The notes under the pieces were generated by a model, which had not been told where the DNA came from, searched no databases, and saw only the letters and a program-made list of their open reading frames with translations. The translations under genes were made by a program, and so were the position numbers. Positions 1 through 5,084 of a stretch of 8,813 nt of DNA are shown here, piece after piece. Every line of letters begins with the position of its first letter. Position 1 is the first letter of the stretch. The DNA comes from an uncultured Clostridia bacterium (GTDB lineage: Bacteria; Bacillota; Clostridia; Lachnospirales; Lachnospiraceae), in the NCBI GenBank assembly GCA_945622055.1, contig CALZBV010000093.1, positions 1 through 8,813 of the forward strand, in the 5' to 3' direction.

Positions 1-186
1 GATCTCGTCATTAATCTTGCGGCCATCCTCATAGTACTGAGTACAAGCCTCAGTGGTGATGGTAAAGCCCTGCGGTACCGGAAGACCAATACCGGTCATC
101 TCAGCAAGATTAGCACCCTTACCACCAAGCAGATTACGCATGCTCATGTCACCTTCACTGAACATGTATACCCATTTTGTTGCCAT
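1..186 (-). CDS. ppdK: Pyruvate phosphate dikinase, N-terminal fragment (runs off the window)
   Basis: The first 62 residues are visible; the rest lies beyond the left edge. The enzyme interconverts pyruvate, ATP and phosphate with PEP, AMP and pyrophosphate in the cytoplasm. Identity rests on the N-terminal signature of the nucleotide-binding (ATP-grasp) domain: MATKWVYMFSEGD, then LLGGKGANLAEM at residues 19-30, then GLPVPQGFTITTEAC at 34-48. The start is well supported because a near-perfect Shine-Dalgarno (TAGGAGGT) sits just upstream. A promoter and a leader of about 130 nt precede it. In anaerobic Firmicutes this enzyme often takes part in glycolysis or PEP regeneration, which fits a PTS-using organism. 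The related PEP synthase is less likely given this N-terminus. Confidence 0.93.
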   Translation of the reverse strand, partial: MATKWVYMFSEGDMSMRNLLGGKGANLAEMTGIGLPVPQGFTITTEACTQYYEDGRKINDEI

Positions 187-316
187 GTTTTTTACCTCCT
201 AGAATTTTTGGCTGTGTTTTGCATCTCAGCTTGTCTGCGACACGCCGTCAACGGCGTCGCTAAAGAGGAAACGTATCTAAAAATACGCACCAAAACGAGA
301 CGCCTATGCAGCCGTC
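187..316 (-). promoter_or_regulatory. Structured 5' leader of ppdK
   Basis: This is the presumed untranslated leader between the promoter at 323-351 and the ppdK start. Reading the minus strand, one hairpin has stem ACGCCG/CGGCGT (242-257, loop TTGA) and can be extended by GCG/CGC (237-260) across a 2-nt bulge. A second hairpin has stem CGTAT/ATACG (272-287). A segment GGCGTC at 299-304 can instead pair with GACGCC at 253-258, which disrupts the first hairpin. The sequence TTTAGCGACG occurs twice (255-264 and 313-322). No U-run follows the hairpins, so this does not look like a terminator. I match it to no known riboswitch class. The structures are seen in the sequence; a regulatory role is inferred. 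Confidence 0.4.
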
Positions 317-322
317 GCTAAA

Positions 323-351
323 ATTATACCATACAATGCCAAACTTGAAAA
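323..351 (-). promoter_or_regulatory. Predicted sigma-A promoter for ppdK (extended -10)
   Basis: Reading the minus strand, the -10 box is a perfect TATAAT (323-328) preceded directly by TATGG, which matches the extended -10 motif TRTGN. The -35 is weak (TTTTCA, 346-351) at 17-bp spacing. An extended -10 commonly compensates for a poor -35. The predicted start of transcription is near 316. Confidence 0.75.
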
Positions 352-368
352 TACTTTTTTTAATTTTT

Positions 369-387
369 TATTTTACCCGTTAAAATA
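369..387. repeat. AT-rich inverted repeat just after the glyS stop
   Basis: A perfect 7-bp inverted repeat (TATTTTA/TAAAATA) with a 5-nt loop lies 3 bp beyond the glycyl-tRNA synthetase stop codon. In the minus-strand transcript it is followed by A-rich rather than U-rich sequence, so it is not a typical intrinsic terminator. It could still protect or shape the 3' end of the message. No better terminator for glyS is visible before the ppdK promoter. Confidence 0.35.
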
Positions 388-390
388 CTG

Positions 391-1779
391 TTAAAATGCA
401 AGCTTCTCATCGAAGTATGCCTTAAGGTCTTCAATTTTAATCCGTACCTGCTCCATCGTGTCACGGTCACGAACGGTAACCGCTCCGTCAGTCTCGGAAT
501 CGAAATCGTAGGTTACGCAGAACGGCGTACCAATCTCATCCTGTCTTCTGTAACGCTTACCGATATTTCCACGGTCATCGTACTCACAGTTATAATACTT
601 GGAAAGCTCTGCATAAATCTTCTCCGCACCCTCACCAAGCTTTTTGGAAAGCGGAAGCACGCCAACCTTAACCGGTGCAAGTGCCGGATGGAAATGAAGA
701 ACGGTTCGTACATCTCCCTCACCGATTTCCTCCTCATCATACGCCGCGCAAAGGAAGGCAAGCGTAACGCGGTCTGCACCGAGAGACGGCTCAACTACAT
801 ACGGGATGTAACGCTCACCGGTCTCATCATCAAAATAGGACATATCCTCCTTGGAAACATTCTGATGCTGGGTCAGGTCGTAGTCCGTACGGTCTGCGAT
901 ACCCCAAAGTTCACCCCAGCCGAACGGGAACAGGAACTCTAAGTCAGTGGTACCCTTACTATAAAAGCAAAGCTCCTCCGGAGAATGGTCACGTGCACGC
1001 ATCTCTTCCGGCTTAATTCCTAAATTCTGCAGCCAGTCAATGCAGTACTGACGCCAGTAGGCAAACCAGTCAAGATCGGTGCCCGGCTTACAGAAAAACT
1101 CAAGCTCCATCTGCTCAAACTCTCTGGTACGGAATGTAAAGTTCCCCGGCGTAATCTCGTTACGGAAGGACTTACCAATCTGACCGATACCGAACGGAAT
1201 CTTCTTACGGGAGGTTCTCTGTACATTCTTGAAGTTTACGAAAATACCCTGTGCGGTCTCCGGACGAAGATATACGGTATTCTTCGCATCCTCGGTAACA
1301 CCCTGGAACGTCTTAAACATAAGGTTAAACTGACGAATATCCGTAAAGTTGTGCTTTCCGCAGCTCGGACATGCAATCTTATGCTCCTGCACATAAGCCG
1401 CCATCTCCTCATTGCTCCATGCATCCACAGAACCCTCGATGGTGATATTGTTCTCAGCTGCATAATCCTCAATCAGCTTGTCCGCACGGAAACGCTCCTT
1501 GCATTCCTTACAATCCATCAGCGGATCCGAAAAGCCGCCGAGGTGACCGGAAGCAACCCAGGTCTGCGGGTTCATCAGAATTGCACAGTCAACACCTACA
1601 TTGTACGGATTCTCCTGCACAAATTTCTTCCACCATGCTTTTTTTACATTGTTTTTCAACTCAACACCGAGATTACCGTAATCCCATGTATTGGCCAGGC
1701 CGCCGTAAATCTCGGAGCCCGGATAAACAAAGCCTCTTGACTTTGCCAGAGCAATGATTTTTTCCATTGTCTTTTCCAT
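391..1779 (-). CDS. glyS: Glycyl-tRNA synthetase, single-chain dimeric (alpha2) class II type
   Basis: The gene encodes 462 residues, normal for the bacterial alpha2-type enzyme that charges tRNA-Gly with glycine using ATP. It is distinct from the two-subunit alpha2beta2 GlyQS form. Landmarks: N-terminal KSRGFVYPGSEIYGGLANTW (13-32); cysteine pairs at C90/C93 and C137/C140 that could bind a metal; class II motif 2 around FRNEITPGNFTFRTREFEQM (205-224); motif 3 EPSLGADRVTLAFL (330-343); and the C-terminal anticodon-binding domain from about 365. The open frame extends 33 codons further upstream. I chose MEKTMEKI because AAAGGAGG lies 10 nt before it and because the longer frame would run through the promoter's -10 region. 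It is a single gene between two of its own control regions. No T-box leader is seen, although T-boxes are common for this gene in Firmicutes. Confidence 0.96.
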   Translation of the reverse strand: MEKTMEKIIALAKSRGFVYPGSEIYGGLANTWDYGNLGVELKNNVKKAWWKKFVQENPYNVGVDCAILMNPQTWVASGHLGGFSDPLMDCKECKERFRADKLIEDYAAENNITIEGSVDAWSNEEMAAYVQEHKIACPSCGKHNFTDIRQFNLMFKTFQGVTEDAKNTVYLRPETAQGIFVNFKNVQRTSRKKIPFGIGQIGKSFRNEITPGNFTFRTREFEQMELEFFCKPGTDLDWFAYWRQYCIDWLQNLGIKPEEMRARDHSPEELCFYSKGTTDLEFLFPFGWGELWGIADRTDYDLTQHQNVSKEDMSYFDDETGERYIPYVVEPSLGADRVTLAFLCAAYDEEEIGEGDVRTVLHFHPALAPVKVGVLPLSKKLGEGAEKIYAELSKYYNCEYDDRGNIGKRYRRQDEIGTPFCVTYDFDSETDGAVTVRDRDTMEQVRIKIEDLKAYFDEKLAF

Positions 1780-1789
1780 TGAACGATAT

Positions 1790-1797
1790 CCTCCTTT
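1790..1797 (-). promoter_or_regulatory. Ribosome binding site that fixes the glyS start
   Basis: AAAGGAGG on the minus strand lies 10 nt upstream of the ATG at 1779. It selects this start over upstream in-frame ATGs, which would lie at or before the predicted transcription start. Confidence 0.8.
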
Positions 1798-1837
1798 TTT
1801 CCGGCACATATTTCCTGTGGCCAGAGTCTCGTTTTTC

Positions 1838-1866
1838 ATCATAGCATACTTCCAAAGGAATTTCAA
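1838..1866 (-). promoter_or_regulatory. Predicted sigma-A promoter for glyS
   Basis: Reading the minus strand, the -35 is TTGAAA (1861-1866), the spacer is exactly 17 bp, and the -10 is TATGAT (1838-1843). Both boxes match the consensus at five of six positions. Transcription should begin near 1831, giving a leader of about 50 nt that is too short for a T-box. Confidence 0.82.
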
Positions 1867-1894
1867 GGGAAACGCCAAAATGTGTTTTCCTTAG

Positions 1895-1921
1895 AAAAAT
1901 GAGCTCCCACAGAGCGGGAGC
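1895..1921 (-). terminator. Intrinsic terminator downstream of the 209-residue gene
   Basis: In the minus-strand transcript, GCTCCC (1916-1921) pairs with GGGAGC (1903-1908) around a short loop. A T-rich tail with a run of five T follows at 1895-1899. It lies about 60 bp beyond the stop of the upstream gene and before the glyS promoter, so it probably ends the message of the 1982-2611 gene. A second GCTCCCA copy at 1945-1951 could pair with the same 3' arm. Confidence 0.7.
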
Positions 1922-1981
1922 CCTAAAATCATCTGCAATTCTTATGGGAGCGCCGAATTATCTGATGCTTCCTTAGAAAGC

Positions 1982-2611
1982 CTATGCCCACTTATCCAGA
2001 GATTTCGGAGTACGGATATCCGACAGGCACTGTATCTCATTGATGAACCATTCACCCGTTGACGGCTTCTTACGCAGCTTAATCGGTCTGACATCATCCG
2101 CACCGGCACTCTTTACCCACATCACTGCCCAGTTTTCCTCCGCAAAGGAATACGGATTCTCAAACACCGAAATCTTATACGGCGCATCCGGGGTATAATC
2201 ATTTTCTACCGTTGCACCTGCAAAGAAAGAGAACACCTTGTATATCTTCCCCCTCAACCGGTCCTGAAGATGCTGCTTCTCCATGCTGGAAAGCGGCTCC
2301 GGTCCTTTGAGCACATTTAACATGGCATAGGTGCCCTCCGGGTCCTTCTCATAATTCGTAAGCACAGCAATCGCAAGTGCAGCAGTTTTGAACGGAGTAT
2401 TTAAAGATGCCTCCGGAAGTGCCTTAAGCTCCTCAACCGTGGTCGGAAGCGCAGCAAAGGAAAACTTCACTTCCTTTCTTGCTGTACCGGTCTTTCCGGA
2501 TATTCCCTTTACACCTTTTACGGCCTCGTTCACAGCTCCCTTTATAAGCTTGTTCGCATTACGGCCAAGCTCAGAAGTAACAGTTCTCTTTAAATTATCA
2601 AAAAATCCCAT
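1982..2611 (-). CDS. Uncharacterised cytoplasmic protein, probably DUF6935-like
   Basis: This encodes 209 residues of unknown function. From memory it resembles clostridial proteins annotated as DUF6935; that name is tentative. It has no signal peptide and no membrane segment. The first ~45 residues are basic and possibly helical (MGFFDNLKRTVTSELGRNAN, then repeated Val/Lys/Gly-rich turns). From about residue 50 a compact domain begins: LPTTVEELKALPEASLNTPF, LKGPEPLSSMEKQHLQDR (about 102-119), a Phe/Tyr-rich stretch with GATVENDYTPDAPYKISVF, and a C-terminal RPIKLRKKPSTGEWFINE followed by LSDIRTPKSLDKWA. The C-terminal half looks like a beta-rich fold, which is inference. The start is supported by AAGGAGAGG about 4 nt upstream. 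It appears to be a monocistronic unit with its own promoter and a terminator, and the neighbours give no clue to function. Confidence 0.88.
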   Translation of the reverse strand: MGFFDNLKRTVTSELGRNANKLIKGAVNEAVKGVKGISGKTGTARKEVKFSFAALPTTVEELKALPEASLNTPFKTAALAIAVLTNYEKDPEGTYAMLNVLKGPEPLSSMEKQHLQDRLRGKIYKVFSFFAGATVENDYTPDAPYKISVFENPYSFAEENWAVMWVKSAGADDVRPIKLRKKPSTGEWFINEIQCLSDIRTPKSLDKWA

Positions 2612-2649
2612 ACAACCTCTCCTTTGTTAATAATGTAACCTCTATCGTT

Positions 2650-2678
2650 ATTTTACACAACTCTGTTACTATTATCAA
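2650..2678 (-). promoter_or_regulatory. Predicted sigma-A promoter for the 209-residue gene
   Basis: Reading the minus strand, the -35 is TTGATA (2673-2678), the spacer is 17 bp, and the -10 is TAAAAT (2650-2655). Each box differs from the consensus by one base. It gives a leader of about 30 nt ending in a good ribosome binding site. Confidence 0.75.
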
Positions 2679-2702
2679 CCTTTTTATAAAAGATTTTCGC
2701 CT

Positions 2703-2715
2703 GCAGACCTTCTGC
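2703..2715 (-). terminator. Short hairpin after the PII-like gene, weak terminator candidate
   Basis: GCAGA/TCTGC forms a perfect 5-bp stem with a 3-nt loop starting 1 bp after the stop codon. The T-rich stretch begins about 8 nt later and is interrupted, so termination here would be inefficient. No stronger terminator for this operon is visible. Confidence 0.25.
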
Positions 2716-2716
2716 C

Positions 2717-3394
2717 CTACATCTTAAACGCCTTATCTACCGGAAGTGCGCAGAGAATCGCCTGCGCCTGCGTACGCATACCAAATTCGGAATTTACTGC
2801 TTCCATAATTGAATTTCTCGTGTTGCCCGGTGTCAGAATGGCAAGCACCTCCCGCTCACTCTGAAGCGCAATCCCATAAAATTGCTCCGCATGGTCAGAA
2901 TCCGCAAGACGCGCACGAAGAATTGTCCCCCCGGTTGCACCTGCACTTTTTGCAGTCTGCATCACCTGATCCATATAGCCCTGATTTACCGCCACCAGTA
3001 CCAGACTGTATTCATGTTCACTCTTCTGCATCCTCTCCCATCCTTTCTGCTCCCCTGTCCTCGTCTCCTGCGATGCCATAACAACTGACAAATGATTCAT
3101 TGCTGCCAGAGGCAAAATCATCATTACTCCGTGTAGTGCAGTAACATTGCGGATTCCTTCACTCATTTTTTGGGCAAGGTCTGCTGCTGCCGTCACGGTG
3201 CAAAAACTGACAATCAAGTCCTTGTCACTGTTTTCCAGACCGAGAATGTCCATCATTGCAGAGGAAGCCGTTCCTTTTCCACTCAACTGAAGATGATAAT
3301 TGATGTGATGCTTTTTCAAAGCATCAATCCATTTTCGGCCACTGCCCCGGGATGTAATAAACAGGAGTACCTTCATCGGCTCCATCTGCTTCAT
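2717..3394 (-). CDS. PII-like signalling protein with two PII-type halves, partner of the DUF1538 protein
   Basis: This encodes 225 residues, about twice a classical PII protein (about 112), and reads as two PII-like domains joined by a polar linker at about 100-127. The first half has KVLLFITSRG (8-17), a Gly/Ser segment SGKGTASSAMMDILGLE (38-54) where PII carries its T-loop, and strand DLIVSF. The second half has YSLVLVAVNQG (129-139), the family-like GATGGTILRAR (152-162), FYGIAL, EREVLAILTP and GMRTQAQAILCALPVD (205-220). Known PII proteins bind ATP/ADP and 2-oxoglutarate and dock on transporters or enzymes. I see neither the classical T-loop Tyr51 context nor the GKIGDGK B-loop, so ligand and regulation are probably different. 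It overlaps the DUF1538 gene by 4 bp, implying coupled translation and a physical or regulatory partnership. GAGGAGG lies 7 nt before the start. Family assignment is good; function is inferred. Confidence 0.82.
   Translation of the reverse strand: MKQMEPMKVLLFITSRGSGRKWIDALKKHHINYHLQLSGKGTASSAMMDILGLENSDKDLIVSFCTVTAAADLAQKMSEGIRNVTALHGVMMILPLAAMNHLSVVMASQETRTGEQKGWERMQKSEHEYSLVLVAVNQGYMDQVMQTAKSAGATGGTILRARLADSDHAEQFYGIALQSEREVLAILTPGNTRNSIMEAVNSEFGMRTQAQAILCALPVDKAFKM
3391..3394 (-). other. ATGA stop/start overlap between the DUF1538 and PII-like genes
   Basis: The ATG of the PII-like gene (3394-3392) and the TGA of the DUF1538 gene (3393-3391) share bases. This arrangement normally gives translational coupling and matched amounts of the two products. 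Confidence 0.9.
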
Positions 3395-4917
3395 TCCTCT
3401 TCCTCCTCATCCTCAAAGTATACAATGCAATCCGCAAATCGCTCAAATTCCGCACTCATCTTACGACGGACGATATGACTATGTAGGTTACTGTAAAGTC
3501 CCAGAAGCTGAATGGTAATCAACGGTGTCATTGCTACCATTGCTACAATACCAAAGGCATCCGTCATGACAGAACCACCCAGTGCCTCACATGCGCCTAC
3601 CGCAAACGGAAGCAGAAAGGTCGTGGTCATCGGTCCGCTGGCTACTCCACCGGAGTCAAATGCAACACCCGTATAAAGACCGGGTACAAAAAAACTGATG
3701 CCAAGTGCAATTCCATAGCCAATGACCAAAAAGAAAACAATGGAAACCCCTGTCAGCACACGAAGCATCGAAAGGCCGACAGAGACCGATACTCCGACTG
3801 CCAGGGCAGTTCCGACCGAACGCTCTGAAATCGCACCGTTTGAAATCTCCTCCACCTGCCGCTTCAGCACATGCACCGCCGGCTCCGCTGCCACGACAAA
3901 ATATCCAATCAGCATTCCTGCCGGCACCAAAAGCCAGCTGTGCCTTCCCTTGGCAATTCCGGCACCAAGCATCTGTCCCACAGGCAGAAACCCGACATTC
4001 GCTCCTGTCAGAAAAATAACAAGCCCAACATATGTATACAGCAGACCGACCAGAATTCGAACCACCTGATTTACATGATAGCGCCGGAATACCAGCTGAA
4101 ACAAAGCAAAAACACCGACAATCGGTACAAGCGCCAAAAAAACCTCCCACGCATAGACCAAAAGCTCAGAAAGAAACATTTGAAACGCTTCCTTTGTTGT
4201 AGACGCCTCATGAATCGCATTCGGTGCGGAGGACGCCCCCGGTCGGAAACAAATGCTTAGAATCAATACGGATAAAACCGGCCCGATACTGCAAAGAGAA
4301 ATCAGACCAAATCCTCCCTCTCCGTTCCTTCCGCCACTCACAACCGAAGCCATACCGGCACCAAGTGCCATAATAAACGGCACCGTAATCGGCCCTGTCG
4401 TCACGCCGCCGGAATCAAAGGCAGCCGAAACAAAATCCTTTGGTGCAAAAAACGCCAGCAAAATCACTGCCGGATAAAATATCCACAGCAGAGCGGTCAG
4501 CCTCCAGCGAAACACCGTACGTAACAGTGCAATCATCAGAAACACTCCCACTCCGGCAGCTACTGACAGAATCAGAACCGGATTCGGCACCGCAGGAATC
4601 TGTCCCGCAAGCACCTGCAAATCCGGCTCTGCAACCGTTATCAGTGCTCCAAGGATAAAAATACATATCAATGGAAGCCATAACCTTTTTGCTTTACTGA
4701 TCCGAATTCCGATGCCTTCCCCCAGTGGCTGCATTGACATCTCAGCCCCAAGCGTAAACAATGCCATTCCAATCATCAGAAATATCGTTCCGAATAAAAA
4801 CATTGTAAGAATTCCGCTGCCCAAAGGAACGATTGAAATACTGATGAACAAAACAATCATAAAAACAGGAAGAATCGAACCTACCGATTCATTACTTTTC
4901 TCTCGTAAACCTTTCAT
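3391..4917 (-). CDS. DUF1538 family multi-spanning membrane protein, internally duplicated
   Basis: This encodes a 508-residue integral membrane protein of the DUF1538 family; to my knowledge its substrate is not established. It has two homologous halves offset by about 250 residues. AAFDSGGVTTGP (165-176) matches VAFDSGGVASGP (418-429), and an AEP motif after a hydrophobic helix at 96-98 matches one at 344-346. Each half has about six or seven hydrophobic segments; in the first half these lie near 11-30, 36-58, 78-96, 113-135, 140-158, 172-193 and 203-224. Such duplication with conserved small/polar residues in the second part of each repeat is typical of secondary transporters, so a transport role is likely but inferred. 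A polar loop (226-248) separates the halves. The soluble C-terminus ends in an acidic run that also carries the next gene's ribosome binding site. The start follows a G-rich GGGGGTGGAG, which is a non-ideal Shine-Dalgarno. The downstream PII-like gene suggests allosteric control. Confidence 0.9.
   Translation of the reverse strand: MKGLREKSNESVGSILPVFMIVLFISISIVPLGSGILTMFLFGTIFLMIGMALFTLGAEMSMQPLGEGIGIRISKAKRLWLPLICIFILGALITVAEPDLQVLAGQIPAVPNPVLILSVAAGVGVFLMIALLRTVFRWRLTALLWIFYPAVILLAFFAPKDFVSAAFDSGGVTTGPITVPFIMALGAGMASVVSGGRNGEGGFGLISLCSIGPVLSVLILSICFRPGASSAPNAIHEASTTKEAFQMFLSELLVYAWEVFLALVPIVGVFALFQLVFRRYHVNQVVRILVGLLYTYVGLVIFLTGANVGFLPVGQMLGAGIAKGRHSWLLVPAGMLIGYFVVAAEPAVHVLKRQVEEISNGAISERSVGTALAVGVSVSVGLSMLRVLTGVSIVFFLVIGYGIALGISFFVPGLYTGVAFDSGGVASGPMTTTFLLPFAVGACEALGGSVMTDAFGIVAMVAMTPLITIQLLGLYSNLHSHIVRRKMSAEFERFADCIVYFEDEEEEE
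3402..3408 (-). promoter_or_regulatory. Ribosome binding site inside the acidic tail of the DUF1538 gene
   Basis: GAGGAGG on the minus strand lies 7 nt before the PII-like ATG. The same bases are Glu codons of the upstream protein's C-terminal tail FEDEEEEE, so this stretch serves both as coding sequence and as Shine-Dalgarno. Confidence 0.8.
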
Positions 4918-4958
4918 GCTCCACCCCCGGCTCCGATTACATCTATCATACAGCTCAT
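4914..4958 (-). CDS. Possible 14-codon leader peptide ahead of the DUF1538 gene
   Basis: A short frame MSCMIDVIGAGGGA begins at 4958 and its TGA overlaps the DUF1538 ATG as ATGA. This is the same overlap geometry as at the next gene junction. Only a weak purine stretch lies upstream, so translation is doubtful. It could feed ribosomes to the DUF1538 start, whose own Shine-Dalgarno is unusual. It may be coincidence. Confidence 0.2.
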   Translation of the reverse strand: MSCMIDVIGAGGGA

Positions 4959-5012
4959 TCGTATTTCTTATGCAGCCGTAAGCTTTTTGAGAAAAAACAT
5001 TCTTTCCCTTCG

Positions 5013-5041
5013 ATTATACTATTTATCCGCAGGAAAAACAA
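5013..5041 (-). promoter_or_regulatory. Predicted sigma-A promoter for the DUF1538/PII operon
   Basis: Reading the minus strand, the -10 is a perfect TATAAT (5013-5018), the spacer is 17 bp, and the -35 is TTGTTT (5036-5041, three of six consensus bases). The start of transcription is expected near 5006, giving a leader of about 90 nt. This separates the pair from the PTS operon upstream, although readthrough is possible because the hairpin after ptsI is weak. Confidence 0.7.
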
Positions 5042-5084
5042 TAGATTCCTTTGAAAAACCGACCGGATTTGATACCTGCTTTTT

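Noticed and set aside
192..224. Ten-codon frame MQNTAKNSRR in the ppdK leader, ending at the ppdK ribosome binding site
   Set aside because: It has no Shine-Dalgarno of its own, and its two AGG codons are simply the ppdK Shine-Dalgarno read in frame.
217..235. CTGAGAT in the ppdK leader, reminiscent of the thiamine pyrophosphate riboswitch
   Set aside because: The rest of the conserved THI-box core is missing, and ppdK is not a thiamine gene.
1780..1878. N-terminal extension of glycyl-tRNA synthetase by 33 codons
   Set aside because: It would be translated from within the promoter and transcription start, does not resemble the family N-terminus, and a good ribosome binding site lies at the shorter start.
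3656..4150. Long cysteine-rich minus-strand frame of 164 codons inside the DUF1538 gene
   Set aside because: It is an alternate-frame shadow of a convincingly coding gene, with odd composition and no ribosome binding site support.
5054..5070. Hairpin with T5 tail after ptsI as an intrinsic terminator
   Set aside because: The stem is only about 5 bp with a G-T wobble and one G-C pair; too weak to list as a terminator.
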